From NCBI GenBank assembly GCA_021790075.1, contig JAJYIN010000132.1, positions 1 through 6,291 of the forward strand: 6,291 nt of DNA. The letters run 5' to 3'. The DNA is from Actinomycetes bacterium. Lineage in GTDB: Bacteria; Actinomycetota; Thermoleophilia; BMS3ABIN01. Of the stretch, positions 1 to 5,136 are shown in pieces (within the stretch, counting starts at the first letter, position 1; every line of letters begins with the position of its first letter). The position numbers and the translations under genes are program-made. Under the pieces are notes generated by a model that ran no database searches, was not told the DNA's origin, and worked only from the letters and a program-made list of their open reading frames with translations.

Positions 1-74
1 CGCACCGAACAGCGACGAGGGCAAGGGGAATTTGAGGGTAAAGGGAAAATGACAAACAGAAAGGGGAAAAGCAA

Positions 75-209
75 GTGATAAAGACCGACCGGAAACGAAA
101 AAATTATGAATCGCCTGCATTGGTCAAGCTGGCCAATCTGCGGAACGTCACCGCCAGCTGGCAGTGCAGCCTGGGTGGCGACGACGACGATGACTTTGGC
201 GACGACTAA
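75..209 (+). CDS. Putative lasso-type RiPP precursor peptide (44 aa)
   Basis: This small ORF starts at GTG 75, with a purine-rich ribosome binding site (AGGGGA, 62-67) seven bases upstream, and ends at TAA 207-209. Residues 11-26 read YESPALVKLANLRNVT. This matches the lasso-leader pattern YxxPxLxxxGxxxxxT at exact spacing (Y11, P14, L16, T26), except that the usual Gly is Ala20. In lasso precursors the conserved Thr is the penultimate leader residue, so the predicted core is SWQCSLGGDDDDDFGDD (28-44). Its ninth residue is Asp36, which would allow a nine-residue macrolactam ring closed onto Ser28. The tail is unusually acidic and carries one Phe; the core has one Cys. What is seen is the motif, spacing, binding site and stop; lasso maturation is inferred. 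No asparagine-synthetase-like cyclase, leader peptidase or RRE protein lies in the window, so it is either an orphan or its enzymes lie upstream of base 1. It could be another RiPP using a lasso-like leader. Confidence 0.55.
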   Translation: MIKTDRKRKNYESPALVKLANLRNVTASWQCSLGGDDDDDFGDD

Positions 210-243
210 ATCAGGCCGGTATTAAGAGTTCTGACGCCTCCGG

Positions 244-272
244 TTGACTGGCGCCGGCCGCTTCCCTATTAT
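244..272 (+). promoter_or_regulatory. Sigma70-type promoter of the tRNA-Asp gene
   Basis: TTGACT (244-249) and TATTAT (267-272) each match the -35 and -10 consensus at five of six positions and are separated by exactly 17 bases. Transcription would start near 279, about 50 bases before the mature tRNA 5' end, leaving a short leader for RNase P. TAAAAT at 309-314 is another -10-like hexamer but has no -35 partner at a suitable distance. It also lies downstream of the end of the lasso-like ORF, so that ORF is not served by it. Confidence 0.6.
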
Positions 273-327
273 TTACCTTCGCGGCTCGCGCCGGGCCCCG
301 GGTTTCTGTAAAATATACCCTTGGCGC

Positions 328-405
328 GGGGGCGTAGTTCAGTTGGTCCAGAACGCCGGCCTGTCACGCCGGAGGTCGCGGGTTCGAGTCCCGTCGCTCC
401 CGCCA
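328..405 (+). tRNA. tRNA-Asp (anticodon GUC)
   Basis: A complete cloverleaf can be folded by eye. The 7-bp acceptor stem pairs 328-334 with 395-401, with one G-U pair. The D stem pairs 337-340 with 351-354 (GTTC/GAAC). The anticodon stem pairs 356-360 with 368-372 (CCGGC/GCCGG) around the loop CTGTCAC, which puts anticodon GTC at 363-365. The T stem pairs 378-382 with 390-394 around TTCGAGT. The discriminator base is G402, as expected for tRNA-Asp, and CCA is encoded at 403-405. The gene stands alone between its own promoter and a terminator. No duplicated 3' end is visible nearby, so there is no sign in this window of an integrated element using it as an attachment site. Confidence 0.96.
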
Positions 406-420
406 AACTTTTTCACCTGC

Positions 421-450
421 GAGACCGCCAGCCGGCGGTTTCTTGCTTTT
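421..450 (+). terminator. Intrinsic terminator after tRNA-Asp
   Basis: A 9-bp stem pairs 421-429 with 434-442 around the four-base loop AGCC; it includes one G-U pair and has a GC-rich top (ACCGCC/GGCGGT). It is followed by TTGCTTTT. Its position 16 bases after the encoded CCA fits a terminator for the tRNA transcript, separating it from the repressor gene that starts at 600. Confidence 0.75.
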
Positions 451-572
451 AGGGCGATGCCCGGGTTCATCCGTGATATCCGTTTGCCCAGGGGTGCCGT
501 CTTCGTGGGGGTTCGATATTCCGATTTTCCCCGGCGGGTTTACACCCCCGACACATCCTGCCCCTGGTTTTT

Positions 573-593
573 CACTACATCCGGTAGTAAAAT
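573..593 (+). promoter_or_regulatory. BlaI-type operator overlapping the -10 of the repressor gene
   Basis: The dyad CACTACATCCGGTAGTA (573-589) contains ACTAC and GTAGT in inverted orientation, the kind of half-site bound by BlaI/MecI/CopY repressors. It overlaps a -10-like hexamer TAAAAT (588-593), while no good -35 is visible. The ATG at 600 lies six bases after this hexamer and has no Shine-Dalgarno sequence, so the mRNA is probably leaderless. A repressor bound here would block polymerase, implying autoregulation. The same 17-bp architecture recurs at 4116-4132. Confidence 0.6.
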
Positions 594-599
594 AATCGC

Positions 600-1052
600 A
601 TGGCATCCCCCCGTAAAAAGCTGAACCGCCTAGTCAATCTCAGGCCATCCCGGAAAGGCATCCGCCAGGTCCTCGGCGACCTCGAGTCGGACATCATGGA
701 GCTGCTCTGGAAGGACAGCCCCCTCAGCGTACGCGAGGTGCACGAGCAGCTGGCGAAAAAACGCCCCATCGCCTACACCACCGTGATGACTGTGATGACG
801 CGCCTGGCAGAGAAAGGTTTGCTTGAGCGCGAGCAGCGGGGGCGCGCCTACTTCTATGCCCCCAGCCAGAGCCGGGAAGAATTCTGTTCGGACACCATCG
901 ATGCGGTGATGACAGGTCTCCTCGGCGGATTCGGCGAGCCGGTCCTCTCCCACTTTGTGGACACCGTCGGCTCCCAGGATGCCGCCAAGCTCGACGAGTT
1001 GATCCGCCTGATAGAAGCAAAGAAGGGAAACACGGAAAAATCGGTTACCTGA
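600..1052 (+). CDS. BlaI/MecI/CopY-family winged-helix repressor
   Basis: This 150-residue protein has the standard BlaI-family length and layout. A basic N-terminal extension (1-24) precedes the conserved LGDLESDIMELLW block (25-37). The helix-turn-helix follows (42-72) with recognition helix AYTTVMTVMTRLAEKGLL (58-75), then the wing (76-87) and a C-terminal helical dimerisation region (90-150). Family members bind dyad operators as dimers and are inactivated either by proteolysis triggered by an M56 partner (BlaR1/MecR1) or, in CopY, by metal binding. No CopY-type CxCx4CxC motif is present; Cys96 is the only cysteine. The next in-frame ATG would cut into the DNA-binding domain, so ATG 600 is preferred despite lacking a ribosome binding site. 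The end overlaps the M56 gene, consistent with one transcriptional unit. Targets inferred from matching dyads are its own promoter and the minus-strand operon starting at 4068. Confidence 0.93.
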   Translation: MASPRKKLNRLVNLRPSRKGIRQVLGDLESDIMELLWKDSPLSVREVHEQLAKKRPIAYTTVMTVMTRLAEKGLLEREQRGRAYFYAPSQSREEFCSDTIDAVMTGLLGGFGEPVLSHFVDTVGSQDAAKLDELIRLIEAKKGNTEKSVT

Positions 1053-2101
1053 CCCTGGCAATCTCCTACATCGCCATCCTTTCAGCTCCCTGGGTTATCA
1101 AGAACTGGCTGGAGGGACGCCTGCGCCCGCGCACTTCAGCCCTGCTTTACTTTTTTTCCCTCATTAGCGCCGGACTCGCCACCGGCATCGTTCTGGCGCT
1201 GGTCCTGCTCAGGTTTCTGTCCAGCTCCGTCCTGGCCGCGATGGGCAACGCCTGCGGCGGGATTTTTTCCCTTAGCCACGGATTCCTGGCGGCAAGCCGC
1301 TGGAACTATCTGCTGGCGGCCGCCGTTGCCACCATTTTCATACTGGAGCTTGCCTTTCTCATCGGCGGAGGTGCCAGGCTTTTTTGGGTAACCCACAGCC
1401 ACAAGAAAAGGAAGGACGCCGGCAGCAGCATCTGTCCGGCTCTTCTGCCGATTGCGGCAAAAGATTGGGCCGGGAAGATCTTTTTTACGTCCTCCAGGCG
1501 GTTGGAGGCCCAGACGGTGGGCCTCTTCAAGCCCCGGATCGTGCTCTCACGCGGGTTGATAGATAATCTTTCTAGTGATGAACTCAGGGCGGTTGTCTCC
1601 CATGAGGAAGCCCATTGCTCCGGCAGGGATAATGTCATCGTCGCAGTAGCCAAGTCCATGGCTCTCACCTTATTTTATCTTCCTGGTCAAAAGATGGCTT
1701 TCCACCGGATGCGGTCCTGCCTGGAGATGGCCGCCGACATGAAGGTCGCCCGTGTTCTCGGCAGCCGGCTGCTGGTGGCCCAAGCGCTGGCCAGGATCGC
1801 CAAGGTGAGCCATGCCGGAGGCCGGGAGCCCGCCGTGGCCATGTCGGTTTCCGGCGGCGGCGACCTCACCGGGCGGCTCGAAGCACTGGTCAAAGACCGG
1901 GGGCCGGCGCCGCACCGGTGCCGTCATCTGGCTCTTTTCGTGGGCCTGGCGGCGGCGGCGCTGGTATTCTTCTCCACCAATGCGCTGGCAGTGGCCAGTA
2001 CCGACCAGCGCGGCGCTTTTACCTGTTTTAGCGAGCATCAGCACGACGCCGGTCCCAACGGCGTCTGCCAGGTAGGCCACCCCGGCCACGCGGCTCAGTA
2101 G
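1049..2101 (+). CDS. M56-family (BlaR1/MecR1-like) membrane metallopeptidase
   Basis: An integral-membrane zinc protease that is the likely partner of the upstream repressor. With a start at CTG 1049 it has 350 residues. Membrane segments lie at about 2-17, 30-54 and 85-114, followed by a cytoplasmic protease domain with HEEAH (185-189, an HExxH zinc site) and ExxAD (E226, probable third ligand). A last membrane segment at about 293-313 leaves a short tail outside the cell. There is no penicillin-binding sensor domain; instead the tail holds four His and two Cys. The frame contains no ATG, GTG or TTG between the blaI end and ATG 1241, yet residues 1-64 look like a genuine M56 N-terminus. I therefore use CTG 1049, which overlaps the blaI stop as CTGA. 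ATC 1040, ATG 1241 (286 aa, losing two membrane segments) or a frameshift from blaI are alternatives. Family assignment is firm; the start is not. Confidence 0.85.
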   Translation: MTLAISYIAILSAPWVIKNWLEGRLRPRTSALLYFFSLISAGLATGIVLALVLLRFLSSSVLAAMGNACGGIFSLSHGFLAASRWNYLLAAAVATIFILELAFLIGGGARLFWVTHSHKKRKDAGSSICPALLPIAAKDWAGKIFFTSSRRLEAQTVGLFKPRIVLSRGLIDNLSSDELRAVVSHEEAHCSGRDNVIVAVAKSMALTLFYLPGQKMAFHRMRSCLEMAADMKVARVLGSRLLVAQALARIAKVSHAGGREPAVAMSVSGGGDLTGRLEALVKDRGPAPHRCRHLALFVGLAAAALVFFSTNALAVASTDQRGAFTCFSEHQHDAGPNGVCQVGHPGHAAQ

Positions 2102-2129
2102 GGAAGTCAAATGTGCGTCTTTGATTCCT

Positions 2130-2190
2130 TCGGCAGGTTGAGGCATGTATGGATTAGTCTCACTCCCGCATCGACATCGGCAGGTTGAGG
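2130..2190. repeat. 14-bp direct repeat at a convergent gene boundary
   Basis: TCGGCAGGTTGAGG occurs at 2130-2143 and again at 2177-2190. The second copy encodes part of the polyferredoxin C-terminus (LNLP); the first lies just after its stop, in the 58-base gap before the end of the convergent M56 gene. A small local duplication is the simplest reading. No convincing terminator hairpin is visible in the gap. Confidence 0.5.
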
Positions 2191-3731
2191 AGCCATAGGT
2201 TGAGGGCGGCAAAGGCGATCATCAGGATAACCATCGGGGCCAGTCCCGCCAGCGCCCGCCGGTTCTCGCCGAATGTCTGCCGCGCCACCCGCCAGCCGGT
2301 GTAGAGGGCGCCGAGATACCCCAGCGCGACCAGGCTCATCTGCAGCAGCCGCAAGGGGTCCATCGCCAACAGCGGACCGACGATGAGATTCGCGGTGCCG
2401 AACAGGTTCCATCCCCATCCGAACGGATCGGAGATGACGGGCACCGCCGCGGGCGGGCCTTCGCCGAGGAAGTGGTTCAGATTGTGAGCCATATGAGCCC
2501 CGAGCGCGATCGGCAGGAATGCGAACGAGAAGCCGACGAAGACAGTCCGTAAGCGGGCGCCGTTGCCGCTGATCCAGCGGGAGAGCGCCGACCAGGTGGT
2601 GAAGATGATCACCGGCGCCACCACGCCCATCGCCAGGAAGCTCAGCGTCAGCACGGTGTGCTCACCCAGTCCGGTGGCGTCCTGGAGCCTCGCCGAGATA
2701 TTCTCCCACGGTTCCAGCATCTCCAGGGTCTGGAAGACAGTAATTCCCAGCATGAGCACGACGATGGCGGCCACATCGATCCCCATCCTGCCGGTCTTCC
2801 AGAGGTCGGAGAGGAACGGCCGCACATTCAGGGCGATGTTGTCATTGGGGCAGGTCTTGATACATTCCGTGCACATGACGCAGTAGGTGTTGCTCTCCAT
2901 CTTCTGCGGCAGCTCGAACATGGGGCAGCCGTAGCCTTTTTCATTGCCGCGGTAGCAGGCCTTTTCCTTGCAGGAGCGGCAAACCTCATCGCTGCGGTTG
3001 CGGATCTCCAGCGGTGCGGTCATCGAATAGGCGCCGATGACACCGCCGATGGGGCAGACGTAACGGCAGAAAGTCCGGCGCTCGAAGACCAGCGATATCA
3101 GGATCGCCGGCACGATGAAGAGGCCGATGGCGACCATCGCCGTCAGGAACGGGTTGGTGGCCAGGTCGAGGTTGAGGAACATCCAGGTGAGAAAGATGAA
3201 GAACGCTGTCGGAATCCAGAAATTGCGCAACCGGCGCGGCCATTTGCGGTTGAGGCCCAGCGGGCGCTTGCGGACTCCCCAAAGCTTGCCTCTCTGGATC
3301 CATTCGGCGAGGGAGACGAGAGGGCAGGCCATGCACCAGGTGCGTGAGAAGAAGAGGAACGTGAAGATGATGACCGCCCACCAGACCAGCCACGTGATCA
3401 CGGTGGCGAAGTTCTTGTCGCCCAGCTGCGTTCCCCAGATGCCGGTGGCGATAACGAGGCCGAAGACGATGACGTTCGGCAGCTGCGTCATGAACTGGAA
3501 CGCCCGCATCCTGAGGAGGCGCTTAACAAAAGGAATCCGCAGGAGGTCATAACGGTGCGCAGGCAGCGCTTCGACCGTGCCGCCATCGGTGTTCGCATGC
3601 CTTGCCGCAGCATCCGCCTTGGCGCGGGCGCGGCTGGCGCCGCGCATCAGCAGCAGGATGACCACCGGCGTGGACAGGATTATGAAGATCAGGTACGGGA
3701 CCAGCAGGGCAAGATTGGTGTCGGTTTCCAC
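2160..3731 (-). CDS. NapH/NosR/CcoG-type membrane polyferredoxin
   Basis: A 523-residue membrane protein with about ten hydrophobic segments (first at 8-30, others at about 84-104, 110-130, 170-188, 195-216, 318-338, 360-380, 395-415, 463-483 and 495-515). Between them lie CxxCP (C133, C136) and CxxxCP (C222, C226), as in the NapH/NosR family, and then two [4Fe-4S] sites. One is C251, C254, C259 and C269; the other is a classical CxxCxxCxxxCP (C284, C287, C290, C294). A histidine cluster HxxHxxxH (H413, H416, H420) sits at the end of a membrane helix and could bind heme or metal. Such proteins pass electrons between the quinone pool and a partner on the other side of the membrane; CcoG, a relative, reduces Cu(II). 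Here the partner is unknown. It starts at GTG 3731 with GGAG (3739-3742) overlapping the stop of the lipoprotein gene, so the two are co-translated from one operon. Family is confident, substrate is not. Confidence 0.9.
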   Translation of the reverse strand: METDTNLALLVPYLIFIILSTPVVILLLMRGASRARAKADAAARHANTDGGTVEALPAHRYDLLRIPFVKRLLRMRAFQFMTQLPNVIVFGLVIATGIWGTQLGDKNFATVITWLVWWAVIIFTFLFFSRTWCMACPLVSLAEWIQRGKLWGVRKRPLGLNRKWPRRLRNFWIPTAFFIFLTWMFLNLDLATNPFLTAMVAIGLFIVPAILISLVFERRTFCRYVCPIGGVIGAYSMTAPLEIRNRSDEVCRSCKEKACYRGNEKGYGCPMFELPQKMESNTYCVMCTECIKTCPNDNIALNVRPFLSDLWKTGRMGIDVAAIVVLMLGITVFQTLEMLEPWENISARLQDATGLGEHTVLTLSFLAMGVVAPVIIFTTWSALSRWISGNGARLRTVFVGFSFAFLPIALGAHMAHNLNHFLGEGPPAAVPVISDPFGWGWNLFGTANLIVGPLLAMDPLRLLQMSLVALGYLGALYTGWRVARQTFGENRRALAGLAPMVILMIAFAALNLWLLNLPMSMRE

Positions 3732-3741
3732 GTCGATTCTC

Positions 3742-4068
3742 CTAGTAACCGGTCTTGGCCGTGACCTGGCCGGCCGCCAGCTCCACGCGGACCCAGCCCT
3801 TGCTGCCCTGGTAGTACCAGTAGTCCATCCTGGTGCCGTTCATCTTCATGCCGGGCATGGAATTGCCAGTGTCCCGGCTCTCGGTCCTGGCCGGCTCTCC
3901 GGCGATGGCCTTGACCTGGTCGGCCGGCATTCCGGCCTGGATCTGGTTGTACTTGTCAACGCTCAGACTGCTGGAGCCCGCCGCCACTGTGCTGCCGCAG
4001 CCGCTGGAGATTGCCAGCACTGCCGCCAGCAGAGCCGCCGCCAGGCCGGCAATAACGATCTTCCGCAT
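3742..4068 (-). CDS. Small BamE/SmpA-like lipoprotein with a Met-rich segment
   Basis: A 108-residue exported protein. Residues 1-23 form a signal sequence (MRK, then a hydrophobic core) ending in SSGC, so Cys24 is the probable lipidated residue; Ser at -3 is a slightly atypical lipobox. After a Ser/Gly linker, residues 36-108 resemble the BamE/SmpA fold: a KYNQIQAGMPADQVKAIAGEP helix-turn pattern (39-59), then strands with DYWYYQGSKGWVRVELAAGQV (82-102). Between them lies MPGMKMNGTRM (71-81), four methionines in eleven residues, a pattern seen in periplasmic copper-binding proteins. ATG 4068 is preceded by a strong GGAGG (4073-4077). It is the first gene of the operon and ends ten bases before the polyferredoxin start, so it may serve that protein as an extracytoplasmic partner. 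The lipoprotein call is well supported, the BamE-like fold moderately, and metal binding is inference. Confidence 0.8.
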   Translation of the reverse strand: MRKIVIAGLAAALLAAVLAISSGCGSTVAAGSSSLSVDKYNQIQAGMPADQVKAIAGEPARTESRDTGNSMPGMKMNGTRMDYWYYQGSKGWVRVELAAGQVTAKTGY

Positions 4069-4097
4069 CTTGCCTCCATCGATGATAGGGGGTTAAC

Positions 4098-4138
4098 GTA
4101 AACTACAAAAGATAATACTACACAATATAGTAGTTTAC
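4098..4138. promoter_or_regulatory. Compound BlaI-type operator in the divergent intergenic region
   Basis: A perfect 9-bp inverted repeat, GTAAACTAC (4098-4106) and GTAGTTTAC (4130-4138), flanks an inner dyad TACTACACAATATAGTA (4116-4132). The inner dyad has the same 17-bp architecture as the one at the repressor promoter (573-589), with ACTACA and TAGTA at the same positions. A further weak copy, AACTACAAAAGATAATA, fits 4101-4117. Several half-sites in one place suggest cooperative repressor binding controlling the lipoprotein/polyferredoxin operon and possibly the divergent DUF2769-type gene. Confidence 0.6.
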
Positions 4139-4140
4139 AA
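4112..4140 (-). promoter_or_regulatory. Promoter of the lipoprotein-polyferredoxin operon
   Basis: On the minus strand TTGTAA (4140-4135, four of six consensus bases) and TATTAT (4117-4112, five of six) are separated by exactly 17 bases. That spacer (4118-4134) is almost entirely the inner operator dyad, so bound repressor would directly exclude RNA polymerase. Transcription would start near 4105, giving a leader of about 37 bases before ATG 4068. Confidence 0.55.
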
Positions 4141-4226
4141 GGCGGTTTCGCGGGGAAGGAGAAAAATCGGTATTTACCTTATTGGAAGCCGGGTGCGGCA
4201 GCCGGCATGAGAAGAGGAGGCAGGCA

Positions 4227-4436
4227 TTGGAAGTTCCCAACAATGAGGAAAATATGAGCCGCTGCATCTGCGGCACCTGTCCCACCTATATCGAGGGCGA
4301 TACCGGCTTTTTCTGCTCACTGGATTTCAGCAAAAAGGGGCCGGTGCGCCGGGGATGCGTGTGCAGTGAGTGCTCCCTCTGGCCCGAATACGAGCTGAGC
4401 GGGGGTTATTTTTGCATCAACGGCAAAGCCGGCTAG
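4227..4436 (+). CDS. DUF2769-like small cysteine-rich protein
   Basis: A 69-residue cytoplasmic protein without signal peptide. I chose TTG 4227 because GGAGG (4216-4220) lies six bases upstream and because the resulting N-terminus, EVPNNEENMSRCICGTCPTY, matches the usual start of DUF2769 proteins (VPxxxEN, then CxCxxCPTY). A TTG further upstream at 4182 (84 aa) and the internal ATG 4254 are less good. Eight cysteines occur as CxCxxC (13, 15, 18), C30, CxCxxC (44, 46, 49) and C63. That is two similar halves, enough ligands for two metal centres such as zinc or iron-sulfur. DUF2769 has no established function and is common in anaerobic archaea and some bacteria. The gene is divergent from the lipoprotein/polyferredoxin operon and shares its operator region, so co-regulation is possible, but no clear plus-strand promoter could be identified. 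Confidence 0.8.
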   Translation: MEVPNNEENMSRCICGTCPTYIEGDTGFFCSLDFSKKGPVRRGCVCSECSLWPEYELSGGYFCINGKAG

Positions 4437-4447
4437 CCGCGGCGGGA

Positions 4448-4502
4448 CCGGCTGAGGCCAACAACGGCAAGGCCAGCTGACGCGCAGGGGCCGGCTGAGG
4501 CC
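4448..4502. repeat. 12-bp direct repeat between convergent genes
   Basis: CCGGCTGAGGCC occurs at 4448-4459 and 4491-4502, 43 bases apart, in the 123-base gap between the DUF2769-like gene and the convergent universal stress gene. The rest of the gap is GC-rich, with a short hairpin CGATAA/TTATCG (4502-4520). I see no gene and no convincing U-tract terminator there. Confidence 0.5.
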
Positions 4503-4559
4503 GATAATCCTTCTTTATCGCGGAGCGTCGCGCGCCGGCTCTCTCAGCGCGCCGCCGCC

Positions 4560-5009
4560 CTATTCCTTGTGCCACGGCACCACGGTGACCGGTATTCTGG
4601 CTCCATGGATGACGTTGATGGTGACGCTGCCGATGACCGCGGCGGCCAGCGCCCGCCGGCCGTGTGAGCTGATGACGATCAGGTCGGCTCCGGAATCATC
4701 AGCCTGATTGAGGATCTCTTCGGAGGGATGGCCGGTCACGACCTTGGTCGTGGCTTTGACGCCAGCCTGGGCGGCCCGCTGCTGCAGCTGGTCCACATAG
4801 TTGTCGGCCGCCTCTTTCATCTGGTCCAAGATCTCGGGCAGCGTTGGGCTGATTGCCTCGGTCTCGTAGGCATACGCGGGAGAGAGCTCATCGACGACGC
4901 TGAGGAAGAAGATGGAGGCGTCGTTGTCCCGAGCCACCTCGATGGCGTACTCGGCCGCCTTCTCGGCCCGTTCGGAACCGTCAGTTGGCACCAGGATTTT
5001 ATTGATCAT
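4560..5009 (-). CDS. Universal stress protein, UspA family
   Basis: A single-domain cytoplasmic Usp of 149 residues, the usual length. The start KILVPTDGSE (4-13) carries the conserved Asp10 that contacts adenine. VTGHPSEEIL (91-100) and ADLIVISSHGRR (108-119) are the typical later strands. The nucleotide-binding motif G-2x-G-9x-G-S/T appears as S114-2x-G117-9x-G127-S128, with Ser in place of the first Gly. The spacing is otherwise intact, so ATP binding is plausible but not certain. Usp proteins dimerise and help cells survive starvation and other stress; the exact target is unknown. ATG 5009 has a strong GGAGGGAG (5014-5021) just upstream. An AT-rich stretch at about 5048-5098 precedes it and probably holds the promoter. 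The gene stands alone between the convergent DUF2769-like gene and the upstream lipoprotein gene. Confidence 0.95.
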   Translation of the reverse strand: MINKILVPTDGSERAEKAAEYAIEVARDNDASIFFLSVVDELSPAYAYETEAISPTLPEILDQMKEAADNYVDQLQQRAAQAGVKATTKVVTGHPSEEILNQADDSGADLIVISSHGRRALAAAVIGSVTINVIHGARIPVTVVPWHKE

Positions 5010-5047
5010 GCTTCTCCCTCCGTTTGATTCGGGAACCTGTTTTCAGA

Positions 5048-5098
5048 ATGATATAGCGAGCAGTGTATGTATATCCATATTAAGGACATAATTATGCC
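5048..5098 (-). promoter_or_regulatory. AT-rich region, probable promoter of the universal stress gene
   Basis: This is a clear AT-rich island in otherwise GC-rich sequence, immediately upstream of the universal stress gene and downstream of the lipoprotein stop at 5137. On the minus strand TGGATA and TATATC, separated by 16 bases, are a weak -35/-10 pair (four of six bases each). The region also contains the short dyad TATG/CATA (5066-5079). The exact start site is not determinable by eye. Confidence 0.3.
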
Positions 5099-5136
5099 TG
5101 ATTCCTGGCAGAGGCCTAAACCGGGAAGTACGCCGG

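Noticed and set aside
1..52. Open frame from the left edge, possible tail of an upstream gene
   Set aside because: Two frames are open over this short span (ending at 52 and at 78) and neither gives a recognisable protein, so no CDS was called.
328..405. tRNA-Asp as an integration site for a mobile element
   Set aside because: No repeat of the tRNA 3' end and no integrase gene is visible in the window.
244..624. 126-codon plus-strand open frame across the tRNA
   Set aside because: It runs through the tRNA gene, its terminator and the repressor promoter, so it is not a plausible gene.
2106..2125. GTCAAA/TTTGAT hairpin between convergent genes as terminator
   Set aside because: Only six weak pairs with an eight-base loop and no T-tract.
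2658..3347. 229-codon plus-strand open frame
   Set aside because: It is antisense to the polyferredoxin gene, gives a low-complexity His/Asp/Gly-rich product without any family motif, and is a by-product of GC-rich codon use.
4530..4552. GCGCGC inverted repeat between the DUF2769-like and universal stress genes, as a two-way terminator
   Set aside because: The loop is 11 bases and neither strand has a T-run after the stem; GC-rich sequence gives such pairs by chance.
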